64,000 nucleotides of DNA from Kribbella qitaiheensis (lineage in GTDB: Bacteria; Actinomycetota; Actinomycetes; Propionibacteriales; Kribbellaceae): the NCBI RefSeq assembly GCF_014217565.1, contig NZ_CP043661.1, positions 1,054,001 through 1,118,000 on the forward strand, written 5' to 3'. A model generated the notes under the pieces. That model did no database searches. It saw only the letters and a program-made list of their open reading frames with translations, and was not told where the DNA came from. Position 1 is the first letter of the stretch. Every line of letters starts with the position of its first letter. Both the position numbers and the translations under genes were made by a program. Shown here piece after piece: positions 46,531 through 56,290 of the stretch.

Positions 46531-46802
46531 CGACTTGCCTCACCTCCGGTGTCGCCACCTGTCACGGTCGACCCGTTCCGAACGATACTGCCCTGGACCC
46601 GCTTCGGCATCTGTGGAAAAGCACCACCTGTGTCGCATCCGTGACCGTCAGGCAGTTGTGCCCGCAACACGAGCCGCGGGATGCCGACTGGTTCACCCCT
46701 CCCTACCCGCATGGTCAGCTTCTAATCCTGTTGCCGAGGGCAAGTTGGCGGAGCCTGACCTGGAACTGGTGCTGTCCTACGTTGTCTCAGGGGCTAACCG
46801 GT
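46531..46802. other. Gap between the Usp and carboxylate-amine ligase genes
   Basis: A 272-bp stretch between same-strand genes. Nothing identifiable beyond the expected Usp promoter region was seen. Confidence 0.35.
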
Positions 46803-48281
46803 TCAGTCGATCGGCCATTCGTGCACCGGGGTGTTGGCGTGCATGTGATCGCGATAGCGGCGCACCATCCCCCGCAGCGCGTCGCGGCGATCGTGGGATC
46901 CCTTTGTATACAGCCGGTGGAACTCTTCTGCTTGCCAGGAAGCCCCATTCCGGTTGGTCAGGCAGCGCTGTTCGATGATGCCCAGCAGGCGATCGCGGAC
47001 CGCGGCGTCGACGCCCCACGAGTCCAGACCGCTGGATGCCAACGGCAGCAGGCGTCGCAGTACGAGCTCTGTCGCGCGGGCGGTACCGACGCCCGGCCAG
47101 AACACCTCGGCGTCGATCCCCTGCCGGGCCGCCTCGTGAAAGTTCTCCTCGGCGGCGCTGAACGACATCTGCGACCAGATCGGCCGTTCGTCATCGGCCA
47201 GTGCGCGAACCAGGCCGAAGTAGAAGGCGCCGTTGGCCATCGTGTCGACCACTGTCGGGCCGGCCGGCAGCACCCGGTTCTCCACCCGCAGATGCGGCTT
47301 CTCCCGGACAACGTCGTAGACCGGGCGGTTCCAGCGGTAGATCGTCCCGTTGTGCAGGCGAAGCTCCGAAAGAGCTGGGGTGTCGCCACGATCCAGGACG
47401 GCGATCGGATCCTCCTCCGACGTCACCGGCAACAGGGCCGGGTAGTAGCGCGAGTTCTCCTCGAACAGGTCGAAGATCGAGGTGATCCAGCGTTCGCCGA
47501 ACCAGACCCGGGGCCGGACGCCCTGGGTCTTCAGTTCGTGGGTGCGGGTGTCGGCCGCCTGCTCGAACAGGGCGATCCGGGTCTCCCGCATCAACTCCTT
47601 GCCGAACAGGAACGGCGAGTTGGCACCGATCGCGAGCTGCACACCGGAGATCGCCTGCGCCGCGTTCCAGTACCGCGGGAAGGCCTCCGGCGTCACCTGC
47701 AGGTGGAACTGCGTCGAGGTACAGGCGGCTTCGGGGACGATGCTGTCCGCCGTCACCTGAAGGCGTTCGATCCCGTCGATCTCGATCCGGACGTCCTCAC
47801 CGCGGGCGGCGAAGATCTGGTCGTTCAGCAACGCGTACCGCGGGTTGGTGCTGAGCGCCTCGCGGCGGATGTGCTCGGTCAGCAGCGTCGGCAGGATGCC
47901 CACGACGACCATCGACGAGCCGGTCCGCGACGCCTTGTCCTCGGCCGCGTTCAGGCTGGCCCGGATGGATTTCTCCATCGTCTCCAGGCCGACGCCGTCG
48001 ATCTGGCCGGGTGGAACGTTGATCTCGATGTTGAACTGGCCGAGCTCGGTCTGGAACGCGTCGTCCTCGATGGCGCTCAGCACCTCGGAGTTCTTGAACG
48101 CCGGATCGCAGTTCTCGTCGACCAGGTTCAGCTCGATCTCGATCCCGGTCATCGGCCGCTCGGCGTCGAACCGCGACTCGCGCAACATCCGGGCGAACGC
48201 GTCCAGATTGCGATGGACCTGATCGCGGAACGCGGTCCGATCCGCCCGGGTGAATTCGACCCTGTCGACTTCCTCGCCCAT
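46803..48281 (-). CDS. Glutamate-cysteine-ligase-family (GCS2) carboxylate-amine ligase
   Basis: A 492-residue ATP-dependent ligase of the GCS2 family. The signature GIEIELNLVDENCDPAFKNS (about 45-64) and TELGQFNIEINVPPGQ (about 78-93) provide acidic metal ligands; CTSTQFHLQV and GANSPFLFGKELM follow. The organism should use mycothiol rather than glutathione, so gamma-glutamylcysteine may feed another pathway (for example ergothioneine, EgtA-type) or the substrate may differ. It is transcribed alone. Confidence 0.83.
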   Translation of the reverse strand: MGEEVDRVEFTRADRTAFRDQVHRNLDAFARMLRESRFDAERPMTGIEIELNLVDENCDPAFKNSEVLSAIEDDAFQTELGQFNIEINVPPGQIDGVGLETMEKSIRASLNAAEDKASRTGSSMVVVGILPTLLTEHIRREALSTNPRYALLNDQIFAARGEDVRIEIDGIERLQVTADSIVPEAACTSTQFHLQVTPEAFPRYWNAAQAISGVQLAIGANSPFLFGKELMRETRIALFEQAADTRTHELKTQGVRPRVWFGERWITSIFDLFEENSRYYPALLPVTSEEDPIAVLDRGDTPALSELRLHNGTIYRWNRPVYDVVREKPHLRVENRVLPAGPTVVDTMANGAFYFGLVRALADDERPIWSQMSFSAAEENFHEAARQGIDAEVFWPGVGTARATELVLRRLLPLASSGLDSWGVDAAVRDRLLGIIEQRCLTNRNGASWQAEEFHRLYTKGSHDRRDALRGMVRRYRDHMHANTPVHEWPID

Positions 48282-48411
48282 CTGCGCCTCCCCTGTCGGT
48301 TACTGCGCCTCCCGGTACCTGGCCTCAGTCTGCCCGAACCGCGGCCGGGATGTGACCTGTGTCGCGTCGCGGTTCACCCACTGGTACTCCGGTCCGGCCG
48401 GCCGCGATCGC

Positions 48412-49233
48412 TCAGAGCGGTTCGCCGGTCGGCGAGAGGGGGAAGACGATGAAGTCGTCGCGGACGATCCGTCGTGGGGTCTCGCCGGCCTCTTCCAACG
48501 CGGCGGCGAGTTCGGTGAGCGCCTCGGGGGCGAGCTGCAGTCGATGTTCGCCGGGATGCCGGTCGGATCCGAACTCGAAGTCCAGTCCCGGCTGAGCGGT
48601 CATCTCGATGTGCGTGCCGAGCACCAGCTCGACCGGATTGCCCGCGGCAACGAAGGCGGCGAGCCGCGCGATGCTGTCGCGGTACGCGGGCCAGTCGAAG
48701 ACATAGAGCCGACCGGGATAGAGCGAGTCCCCCGTCAGCAGCAACTGTGTCGAACGGTCGTAGAACGCCAGGTGGGACGCGTGATGCCCGGGGATCGGTA
48801 CTACGTCGAGCACGCGATCGCCGAGGTCGAACTCGACCACCTGGTCCGGCCACGACGTGATACCGAAGTACGAGGCGACCTCCTCGGCCGACTTGCCGAC
48901 CAGGTAAGTCCGCTTTCCGTTCTTCTCTTGTTCTGTTCTGAACTGGTCGTCTCCACCGACGTGGTCGCCGTGGCCGTGCGTGTGCGCGACCACCAACTCC
49001 AGGTCGCGGCCGTCCAGCAACTCGTCGACCACCTTGCGAAGGTCCGCGTCGCCGGTGCCGGTGTCGAGCAGGAGAGCGCGTTCCGAGCCGAGCAGCAGGT
49101 AGATGAACGGGCCCTCGAAGGTGGTCCGCAGTGCCTGCCTGATGATCGCCGTGCGTTCGTCGTACCAGTGGACCTGGTGCTCGGCGCTGTCGGCGATCGT
49201 GCCGTCGTCCCACTTCGGCGGAAAGTTGGTCAT
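48412..49233 (-). CDS. Metallo-beta-lactamase-fold hydrolase (glyoxalase II-like)
   Basis: A 273-residue MBL-fold protein. The metal motif is VAHTHGHGDHVGG (His-x-His-x-Asp-His), with later ligands in PIPGHHASHL, LTGDSLYP and LGTHIEM. Cytosolic, of unknown substrate, with a thioester hydrolase or lactonase as candidates. The ATG at 49233 (MTNFPPKWDDG) starts the family domain. Divergent from dinB. Confidence 0.82.
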   Translation of the reverse strand: MTNFPPKWDDGTIADSAEHQVHWYDERTAIIRQALRTTFEGPFIYLLLGSERALLLDTGTGDADLRKVVDELLDGRDLELVVAHTHGHGDHVGGDDQFRTEQEKNGKRTYLVGKSAEEVASYFGITSWPDQVVEFDLGDRVLDVVPIPGHHASHLAFYDRSTQLLLTGDSLYPGRLYVFDWPAYRDSIARLAAFVAAGNPVELVLGTHIEMTAQPGLDFEFGSDRHPGEHRLQLAPEALTELAAALEEAGETPRRIVRDDFIVFPLSPTGEPL

Positions 49234-49320
49234 GCCGGAGATCCTGGCACGCGGACATGTCACCGGGCTGAGGCCGGCGGCGGTGCGGGAATTGTCGGTG
49301 CCGCCGGGGAGACTTGGCTG

Positions 49321-50712
49321 GTGCGTACCGATCCGTCCATCCTGCATGTCGACCTCGACGCGTTCTTCGCGGCGGTCGAGCAGCGGGACAAGCCCTCGCT
49401 GCGCGGCAAGGCCGTCGTGGTCGGCGGGATCGGCCTGCGCGGCGTGGTCTCCACAGCGTCGTACGAGGCCCGCAAGTACGGCGTGCGGTCGGCGATGTCG
49501 ACGGCGGAGGCTCGCTCGCGCTGTCCGCACGCGGCGTATCTCGGGCCGCGGTTCGACGTGTACCGGGAGGCCAGCCAGGCGGTGATGGCACAGATGCGAG
49601 CCTTGTCGCCGCTGGTCGAGCCGCTGTCGCTGGACGAGGCGTTCGTGGACCTGAGCGCTTCCGGCCTCAGTGGGCTCACCGTCGAGGACGTCGCTGCCAT
49701 CGCGAACGATCTGAAAGCGGCGATCAAGGAGGCCAGCGGCGGTCTGACCGCTTCGGTCGGCGCCGGTACGTCGAAGCTGATCGCGAAGATCGCGAGTGAT
49801 CTCGACAAACCGGATGGTGTCGTCGTGGTGCCGGCCGGGACCGAGGCGGAGTTCCTCGCGCCGATGCAGGTGACGGTGATTCCGGGCGTCGGTCCCGCGA
49901 CCGCGCAGCGGCTCAGCATGGCCGGGGTGCGGACGGTGGCCGATCTCCAGCAACTGGGCCAGGACGAGCTGATCCGCCAGGTCGGGACGGCCCACGGCAG
50001 CAGCCTGCATCGGCTCGCGGTCGCGGCCGACGACCGGCCTGTGGTCAGCGACCGGGAGACCAAGTCGGTCAGCGTCGAGGACACCTTCGAGACCGACATC
50101 CTCGACCGGTCGTTGCTGACGGCAATCGGTGACCGGATGGCACACCGGGTCTCCGAGCGGCTGCAGAAGGCACAGTTGTCGGGCCGCACGGTGACGGTGA
50201 AGACCCGGATGCACGACTTCACCACGCACACCCGCTCGTCCACGCTGGCCGGGCCGACCGACGATCCCCGGGTGATCGCCCGGGTCGCGCGACGGCTGCT
50301 GGACGACAGCGACGTCTCCGGCGGGATCCGGCTGCTCGGCGTCGGGGTCTCGTCACTGGCGGACTGGATCCAGGACGACCTGTTCACCGAGAGCGAGGCC
50401 GAAGAGGTTCCGCTCGAGCTCGTCGATCTGCCGGAGCGTCCACGTGAGCGACTGGCCGGTTACTACCCCGGCCAGGACGTCGTGCACACGTCGTACGGCG
50501 AGGGCTGGGTCTGGGGCTCGGGCCGCGGCCTCGTCACCGTTCGCTTCGAGACCGCGTCGACGCCGGCCGGACCCGTTCGCACCTTCGCAATCGACGACCC
50601 GGCACTCAGTCGGCTGGAGCGAACAATCCCGGCGGAGCCGGAGCCGGACGAGCCGGTGGTGCAGGAGCCGGCGCTGTCGGCGTTGGAGGAGTCAGGCGCG
50701 GAGGCGGACTGA
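49321..50712 (+). CDS. dinB: DNA polymerase IV (DinB, Y family) with C-terminal extension
   Basis: A 463-residue translesion polymerase. Metal ligands Asp11 (HVDLDAFF) and Asp105/Glu106 (LSLDEAFVDLS) are intact; STASYEARKYGVRSAMSTAEA forms the fingers, VIPGVGPATAQRLSMAGVRT the HhH of the thumb, and the little-finger domain ends near SLADWIQDDLFTE. A 90-residue tail holds a tudor-like module (GQDVVHTSYGEGWVWGSGRG, then LVTVRFET). This tail occurs in many actinobacterial Pol IV proteins and may contact RNA polymerase or other DNA machinery. No LexA box was found in front of it. The GTG at 49321 starts right at the conserved N-terminus. Confidence 0.9.
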   Translation: MRTDPSILHVDLDAFFAAVEQRDKPSLRGKAVVVGGIGLRGVVSTASYEARKYGVRSAMSTAEARSRCPHAAYLGPRFDVYREASQAVMAQMRALSPLVEPLSLDEAFVDLSASGLSGLTVEDVAAIANDLKAAIKEASGGLTASVGAGTSKLIAKIASDLDKPDGVVVVPAGTEAEFLAPMQVTVIPGVGPATAQRLSMAGVRTVADLQQLGQDELIRQVGTAHGSSLHRLAVAADDRPVVSDRETKSVSVEDTFETDILDRSLLTAIGDRMAHRVSERLQKAQLSGRTVTVKTRMHDFTTHTRSSTLAGPTDDPRVIARVARRLLDDSDVSGGIRLLGVGVSSLADWIQDDLFTESEAEEVPLELVDLPERPRERLAGYYPGQDVVHTSYGEGWVWGSGRGLVTVRFETASTPAGPVRTFAIDDPALSRLERTIPAEPEPDEPVVQEPALSALEESGAEAD

Positions 50713-51459
50713 CAGGCAGGTGACGCAGCCTTCGAGCTTCTCGAACTCACTGATGTCGACGATAACCGGGTGATAGCCGAGCGAGCGGAAGAGGTCGGCG
50801 GACTTCGGCGCCGAGGCCGCCATCAGCAAGCGGTTCTCCCCCAGCAGTACGACGTGCGAGCCGGCCTCCTCAGGTACGGCGAGGTACGTCGCGAACGCGG
50901 CCGGGTCGTCGACGAGCGGCTCGTACCCGATCACGGTCCCGTCCGGCAGTGCGGTCACCGCCGACTTCAGATGCAGCACTTTGTGTACCGGTACTGCGAT
51001 GACCTCGGCGCCCAATGGCTGCAGGAAGCCACGCAGTTGGTCGATCCCCTCCTGGTTCGTCCGACCGCCGAGCCCGACGTACACGGTCGAACCGATCTTC
51101 AGCACGTCACCGCCGTCGAGCGTGCCGGGCTCGGTGATCCGCGCGACCCGGTAACCCTGGGCAGTGACAGAGACTTCCGCCTCCGCTGCTTCGGGGCGAC
51201 GCTCGTCCGCGCCGGCTCTGGCGATCACCGCGAGATCGCCGAAGACGACCATCGTGTCCTCGACGAAGACGCCGTCCGGACAGTCGTCGATAGCGGGCAC
51301 CTCGACGCACTCCCAGCCGACGGCGACCAGCGCGTCGACGTACTCCTGCCATTGCCTTACCGCGAGATCGAGGTCGACCGGGACCCGGTCGATATGCGTG
51401 ATCAGCCCTTCGGCGAGGCGCGGGCTGGGACGGCGGACAAGCGCGCGAGTGGTTGCCAT
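50692..51459 (-). CDS. Dimethylarginine dimethylaminohydrolase (DDAH-like)
   Basis: A 255-residue guanidino-group-modifying enzyme that should hydrolyse methylated arginine to citrulline and an amine. The substrate-binding FVEDTMVVFG (about 70-79), GTLDGGDVLKIG (about 113-124), the catalytic His region (VHKVLHLKSAVTAL), and the nucleophile Cys near the end (EGCVTCLSVRL) are all present. The last 21 bp overlap the end of dinB on the other strand. Start ATG at 51459. Confidence 0.86.
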   Translation of the reverse strand: MATTRALVRRPSPRLAEGLITHIDRVPVDLDLAVRQWQEYVDALVAVGWECVEVPAIDDCPDGVFVEDTMVVFGDLAVIARAGADERRPEAAEAEVSVTAQGYRVARITEPGTLDGGDVLKIGSTVYVGLGGRTNQEGIDQLRGFLQPLGAEVIAVPVHKVLHLKSAVTALPDGTVIGYEPLVDDPAAFATYLAVPEEAGSHVVLLGENRLLMAASAPKSADLFRSLGYHPVIVDISEFEKLEGCVTCLSVRLRA

Positions 51460-51546
51460 GGGCGCACAATAGCCGCCCTCTGTCGTGCATACAGTCTCGG
51501 ATTCGGGGTACCGAGCCGAAACAGGCCAAACAGTAGAGGACGTGGA

Positions 51547-52069
51547 ATGGCGAAGATTCTGCAGCAGACCGGTGGCGACGTGGTCGAGGTGATCCTTGCC
51601 GATCATCGCTGGTTCGAGGAGGCGTTGCGCGAGCTTCGCGACGTCGGGAGCGACCGCGACGCTGTGCTGGCCGACCTCGCTACGGTGCTGATCGCCCACG
51701 CGGAGGCTGAGGAGTCGAAGGTCTACCCGAAGCTGCGGGCAAAGGACGCGATCGACCAGGACGAGGTCGAGCACTCCGAGCACGAGCACGATGAGGGCAA
51801 CGAAGCGCTGCTCGCGCTGATGGAGGTGAAGGACAGCAGTTCGGAGGAGTTCGGCGAGAAGACGCACGAGCTGTCCGAAGCGCTGTCGCACCACCTCGAC
51901 GAAGAGGAACGCGATGTCCTCAACCCGGCCCCGGACCGATGTCGACGAAGACGTCCGGCTGGAGCTCGGCGCCGACTTCGCCGCCGAGCGCGGCCGGCTG
52001 ATCGAGGCGGACTGCGGCGCGATAGAGAACGTCCGCAAACTGGTGGAAGCAGCCAAGAAGAAGAACTGA
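51547..52069 (+). CDS. Hemerythrin HHE domain protein, one frameshift
   Basis: A protein of about 173 residues. Helices with VIEVILADHRWFEEALREL, IAHAEAEESKVYPKLR, VEHSEHEHDEGNEAL and ELSEALSHHLDEEE carry the His/Glu ligands of a di-iron site. The frame breaks at 51927-51933 (ccggccccggacc, expected ccggcccggacc); corrected text continues LNPARTDVDEDVRLELGADF and ends AAKKKN. It probably binds oxygen, NO or iron. Confidence 0.85.
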
Positions 52070-52221
52070 TCGGTACGTCGCACGCCGGGTCGCCAGTACT
52101 CCTGCGGCCTTGCGCGCGGGTCAGTCGCCAGAATCGGCGTGAGTGCGGCTGATCCGCGTCCACGGACGCAGGAGCAAGACCTTCGCCCGGACAGTGTCCG
52201 GGCCGGCAGCGAGTGGCGACC

Positions 52222-52953
52222 TCAGAGTGGGATGACGAGTCCCTCTTCCGCCGCGATGACCTCGCCGGTGAAGACCTGCTGTGCTTCGGCGACGGAGAGA
52301 GCGCGATCTGAGCCGGGCCAGAAGTGGGTCAGCAACAGACGATCTGCGCCTGCGGCACCGGTAGTGGCTTCGGTCGCGGTCATCACATACCGCGGGGTCG
52401 TCGTCGGCGACTCCCCTTGCAGGGTTGCGTCCGAGATGTACAGGTCGGCACCGTCAGCCAGTTTGCTGAGCTCGGCGGAGGGACCGCTGTCTCCGGTGTA
52501 GGCGATCGTGAGACCGGGTGCTGTCAGCCGCACGCCGCGGTTGGTCACGTAGTGCGGCAAGAGCACGCTCTCCAACTGGAACGGGCCGATCTCCTTGGCT
52601 GTGGCGAGATCGTGCACGTCGAACACTGTCGCGGGATCGGGACGCGGCTCGAGCGCCCGTAGTACGTCGAGAACGCCGGGAGGGCAGTAGAGGGGAATCC
52701 GCTCCGCGTCGGGTGCCAGGTAGTAGCGGACCCGGGCGAGGGCGCTCACGTCGACGCAGTGATCCGGATGCTGGTGTGTGACCACGATCGCGTCGACTTC
52801 ACCTTCCGGGCAGTACTTCAGCAACTGCGGCAGAGCGGCGTACCCGAGATCAAGGACCACCTTGAATCCGTCGTACTCGAGCAGGAACCCGGCGCACGCG
52901 CGCCCCGGCTCCGGCCACGCACCGCAGGAGCCGAGGACGGTCAGCGATCTCAT
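52222..52953 (-). CDS. Metallo-beta-lactamase-fold hydrolase (RNase Z-like)
   Basis: A 243-residue protein. The first strand pair SLTVLGSCGAWPEPGRACAG and the metal motif VVTHQHPDHCVD (His-x-His-x-Asp-His) are of the RNase Z/AtsA-type MBL fold; later ligands lie in YTGDSGPS and LLLTHFWPG. The exact substrate is unknown. It is the last gene of a coupled minus-strand operon: its ATG overlaps the YccF stop by four bases. Confidence 0.83.
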   Translation of the reverse strand: MRSLTVLGSCGAWPEPGRACAGFLLEYDGFKVVLDLGYAALPQLLKYCPEGEVDAIVVTHQHPDHCVDVSALARVRYYLAPDAERIPLYCPPGVLDVLRALEPRPDPATVFDVHDLATAKEIGPFQLESVLLPHYVTNRGVRLTAPGLTIAYTGDSGPSAELSKLADGADLYISDATLQGESPTTTPRYVMTATEATTGAAGADRLLLTHFWPGSDRALSVAEAQQVFTGEVIAAEEGLVIPL

Positions 52954-53342
52954 CGGGTGCCGAAGGCCTCGTCGGTGGAGACGATCTCCTTGCCCAGCGG
53001 GAGCAGCGAGATCGGGATCAGCTTGAAGTTGGCGATGCCTAGCGGGATGCCGATCACAGTGACGCACAGCGCGATCCCGCTGACCAGGTGGCCGAGCGCG
53101 AGCCACCAGCCGGCCACGACCACCCAGATCACGTTGCCGATCACCGAACCGGCACCGGCTCCGCGCCGGTCGACCATCGTCCGGCCGAACGGCCAGAGCG
53201 CGAACCCGGCGATCCGGAAGGACGCGATGCCGAACGGGATGGTGATGATCAGGATGCAGCAGATGATGCCGGCGGCGACGTAGCCGAGCGCCAGCCAGAA
53301 GCCGGCGAGCACCAGCCAGATCAGATTCAGAATCGTCCTCAT
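52950..53342 (-). CDS. YccF-domain membrane protein
   Basis: A 130-residue protein made of two tandem YccF units, each beginning WLVLAGFWLALGY or WVVVAGWWLALGH and including TIPFGIASF or GIPLGIANF, with four helices in all. Function unknown. It overlaps both neighbours by four bases (ATGA), so it is translated as part of a chain. Confidence 0.85.
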   Translation of the reverse strand: MRTILNLIWLVLAGFWLALGYVAAGIICCILIITIPFGIASFRIAGFALWPFGRTMVDRRGAGAGSVIGNVIWVVVAGWWLALGHLVSGIALCVTVIGIPLGIANFKLIPISLLPLGKEIVSTDEAFGTR

Positions 53343-54199
53343 ACCTGCCAGCCTGCCACCCGCCGGGTGTGTTCGAGCGTCAACCGCGCCACCAGTCCGG
53401 GATCGTTCCGGGGTAACCAGTGGCCGCCCCTGATCACCTGCACGCTGAGGTTCGGGGCCCAGCGCGCGATATCGGTCTGCAACGGCGTCGTCACGAACGC
53501 GTCTCCGTCCGGCGAAACAGCCAGCACCGGTACGTCGGTCCAACGCTGCTCAGGACGAAGAAGGTGCGGGATCACGTTCGCGCGGTACAGGTTGAGGCCG
53601 TTGACGAAGTCCGGCAGGGAGCGCTCTCCGACAGCCGCCGGCGTTCCGCCGGCGCCGGCTTCGAGGCGGCCGAAGATCCGGTGGGCCCAGCCTTTGCGCC
53701 AGCCGCGTTCGGGAATCCAGGGCAGGTGGAAATAGAAGATGTACCAGGAATGCAGGAGTTGCCGTACGAGTTCGGCCGGACGCCGCCTGGCCCGTAGGAA
53801 GTAGCCGGCGTGATCCAGTGACGGCCCGGAGATCGACACGTAGGAAGCGATCCGGCCGCGCAGTCGCTCGCTCGTCACGAACTGCCAGGACTGGATCGAG
53901 CCCCAGTCGTGCGCGAGCAACTGCACCGGCTGGTCCGGCGATACCGCGTCCAGGACCGCGGTGAAATCCTCCTCGAGCCGCTCCAGCTTGTACGCCGCTC
54001 GCTCGCGAGGGTGATCCGACTCCCCCGCGCCACGTACGTCGTACGTGATCACGCGGAAGTGATCCCCAAGTCGTCGCGCAACGGGCTCCCACAAGCTGGC
54101 GTTGTCCGGGTAACCGTGGACGCAGATCAGCACGGGGGCAGACGGATCGCCGTATTCGTACACGGCGATCCTGGTGCCGTCGGCCGACGTCACCCGCAC
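53339..54199 (-). CDS. Alpha/beta hydrolase (epoxide-hydrolase-like)
   Basis: A 286-residue hydrolase. CVHGYPDNASLWEP gives the oxyanion hole (HGYP), AHDWGSIQSWQF the nucleophile Asp of the epoxide hydrolase type, and GGHWLPRNDP the catalytic His. It should open an epoxide or hydrolyse a related lipid. GTG at 54199 is preferred because GAGGAG lies ten bases upstream inside the preceding gene and the domain begins at VRVTSADG; a further upstream start would overlap that gene. Overlaps YccF. Confidence 0.85.
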   Translation of the reverse strand: MRVTSADGTRIAVYEYGDPSAPVLICVHGYPDNASLWEPVARRLGDHFRVITYDVRGAGESDHPRERAAYKLERLEEDFTAVLDAVSPDQPVQLLAHDWGSIQSWQFVTSERLRGRIASYVSISGPSLDHAGYFLRARRRPAELVRQLLHSWYIFYFHLPWIPERGWRKGWAHRIFGRLEAGAGGTPAAVGERSLPDFVNGLNLYRANVIPHLLRPEQRWTDVPVLAVSPDGDAFVTTPLQTDIARWAPNLSVQVIRGGHWLPRNDPGLVARLTLEHTRRVAGWQV

Positions 54200-54203
54200 C
54201 TGG

Positions 54204-55364
54204 TCAGTACTCCTCGGTGGAGATGATCCGGAAGGTGATCCCGGCTCGCATGAGGCGGTCACGCAACGCCGGACCCATCGCGGCAGCGGTCGTCGTCTGG
54301 CCCGACGTCTGCGGAAGATCGTCGAGCGCCAGTGAGAGAGCGCATTCGCCGAGCATCTTGGCGGTCTCGTCGTAGCCGGGGTCGCCGCCGGCGACCTCGG
54401 TGGTCACCCGCTTGCCACCGCCGGAGCCGACGAAGCGTGCCTTGAACCACGACTTCGCACGCTGCTCGGGGCTCGGTCCGTCGCCGGCCTTGAACCTGCT
54501 CAGCAAGGCGTTCCGGGCCGGCGGGATCTGGGCGGCCGCCACCAGCAGGCCGAGTCCGGCGATGCTGCCCGCAACTACCGGCAACCGCTTCACCGCTGCG
54601 TAATGCGAGTAGCGGAAATCGGGGCCGTAGCTGTCGAGCAGGCTCGCGGAGTAGGCGACGATCTGCGGGTCGACAGTCGGCAGCGGCACGGCCCAGAACC
54701 CTTGTGCACGGTGGATCTTGCCGGTGGCGAGCTTGGCCGAACGACCTTGCGGACGTGGCTGCGCCTTGCGCCGGGCGCGGTGCGCGTCAAGGTTCTGCTT
54801 GCCGCGGGAGAACGCGGTGATCGCCGTGTGGAAGGTGCCGCTCGAAGGCTTGCCACCGGCGCGGAGCAGACCGTCGACCTGGATCGGGACTCGCTGCGGC
54901 AATTGCTCGACGGTGAACTGGACGCCCAGGTCGTACGGGATCGAGTCGAAGCCGCAGCAGTGGATGATCCGGGCGCCGGTCTCGACCGCCTTCGCGTGAT
55001 GCGCGACGTACATCCTGTCGACGAACTCGGACTCGCCGGTCAGGTCGAGGTAGTCCGTGCCGGCTTCAGCGCAGGCGGCGACCAGCGGCTCGCCGTACCG
55101 GACATATGGGCCGACTGTGGTGACGACGATGCGGGTGGACTCAGCGAGCGCTCTCAGCGTTTCCGGGGCACCGACGTCCGCGATCACCAGGTCCACCTCG
55201 ACGCCGAGCTTCTCGCGGACCGCGTCGAGCTTCGCCTTGTTCCGCCCGGCCAGGGCCCATTTCAGCTCGGCCGGTGCGTTCTTCGCGAGGTACGCGGCCG
55301 TGAGCTCGCCGGTGAAGCCGGTCGCGCCCAGGAGCACGACGTCGTACTGGCGGGCCTCGGTCAT
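54204..55364 (-). CDS. Saccharopine-dehydrogenase-family trans-acting enoyl reductase
   Basis: A 386-residue protein. The Rossmann start YDVVLLGATGFTGELTAAYL (about 7-26), VVTTVGPYVRYGEPLVAAC (about 80-98) and YLDLTGESEFVDRMY (about 103-117) match the actinobacterial saccharopine-dehydrogenase-like reductases that act in trans on polyketide or lipid intermediates. The cofactor is likely NADPH. It overlaps the SDR gene by four bases and precedes an epoxide hydrolase, suggesting one lipid-modifying pathway. Confidence 0.83.
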   Translation of the reverse strand: MTEARQYDVVLLGATGFTGELTAAYLAKNAPAELKWALAGRNKAKLDAVREKLGVEVDLVIADVGAPETLRALAESTRIVVTTVGPYVRYGEPLVAACAEAGTDYLDLTGESEFVDRMYVAHHAKAVETGARIIHCCGFDSIPYDLGVQFTVEQLPQRVPIQVDGLLRAGGKPSSGTFHTAITAFSRGKQNLDAHRARRKAQPRPQGRSAKLATGKIHRAQGFWAVPLPTVDPQIVAYSASLLDSYGPDFRYSHYAAVKRLPVVAGSIAGLGLLVAAAQIPPARNALLSRFKAGDGPSPEQRAKSWFKARFVGSGGGKRVTTEVAGGDPGYDETAKMLGECALSLALDDLPQTSGQTTTAAAMGPALRDRLMRAGITFRIISTEEY

Positions 55365-56245
55365 CGGCGGGTGGCCTTTTCCGAGTCGGCACGGCCGCCG
55401 GCGCCGGATGCCCGCGAGGACTCGGCGGCGCCACGGGCCTCGATGTCGGCGAGTGCCGCGCGGTCGGCCTTCGGCACATTGAAGCGTGCGCCAAGCTCGA
55501 CCAGGTGCGGGATCAGCGCCCGGAAGATCTTCATCGGACCGATCCAGCCAGGCACGTGGACGACGCGCGAGCGCTTCTTGATGCCCTGGGTGAACTTGTC
55601 GACCGCGAAGTCCAGCGGGTACACCCGGCTGGCCAGCGGGATACCGGTCCGGACCCGGCCGAAGACCGGGTGCTCGTCGACGCCGCGGACCATGTCGGTG
55701 TCGACGAAGGTCATGTGCGCGACGCCGACGTCCACGCCGAGGTGCTTCAGCTCGGCCCGCAGGGTGTTGCCCATCGCCTCGACGCCCGCCTTCGCGACGT
55801 TGTACGACGCGAGGCCGGGGATGTGCACGACGGCAGCGAGGGACGAGACGAGCAGCAGGTAGCCCTTGCTCTCGAGGAGATGCGGAAGAGTGAGGTGGAC
55901 GGTCCGCCAGACGCCGTACAGGTCGACGTCGAGAACGCGCTCCCAGACGGCCGGGTCCATGCTCCGGCTGAAGCCGGGGGCGGCGATACCGGCGTTCGCG
56001 ACGACGACGTCGATCCGGCCGTACCGCTCGGCGATCGCCTCGACCGCGGTTCGCAGCGTCTCCAGGTCAGTGACATCGGCCTCCCACCAGCCGGCGTCGG
56101 GACCGCAGTCCTCGGCGACCTGCTTCAGCTCGTCGGGTTCGAGCCCGACCAGGGCCAGCGTCGCGCCCTCGCTCGCCAGTTTCCGGGCCACGGCCGCGCC
56201 GATACCTCTGGACGCGCCTGTAATGAGTACGACCTTGCCCGCCAT
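55361..56245 (-). CDS. Short-chain dehydrogenase/reductase
   Basis: A 294-residue SDR. The cofactor motif is TGASRGIGAAVA (about 9-20), the NNAG motif is VANAG (about 84-88), and the catalytic set is Ser in LLVSSLAAV and YxxxK in SYNVAKAG. The extended C-terminus (KIFRALIPHLVELGARFNVP) is typical of membrane-lipid-linked actinobacterial SDRs. It is the first gene of a five-gene coupled operon and faces tetR across two operator copies. Confidence 0.88.
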   Translation of the reverse strand: MAGKVVLITGASRGIGAAVARKLASEGATLALVGLEPDELKQVAEDCGPDAGWWEADVTDLETLRTAVEAIAERYGRIDVVVANAGIAAPGFSRSMDPAVWERVLDVDLYGVWRTVHLTLPHLLESKGYLLLVSSLAAVVHIPGLASYNVAKAGVEAMGNTLRAELKHLGVDVGVAHMTFVDTDMVRGVDEHPVFGRVRTGIPLASRVYPLDFAVDKFTQGIKKRSRVVHVPGWIGPMKIFRALIPHLVELGARFNVPKADRAALADIEARGAAESSRASGAGGRADSEKATRR

Positions 56246-56261
56246 CGTCGACCTCCGACTG

Positions 56262-56277
56262 TTGAGTGGATACTCAA
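56262..56277. promoter_or_regulatory. TetR operator copy 1
   Basis: TTGAGTGGATACTCAA: perfect 6-bp inverted repeat with a four-base spacer, 17 bp before the SDR start. Confidence 0.72.
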
Positions 56278-56290
56278 CAGTAAGTGCTTA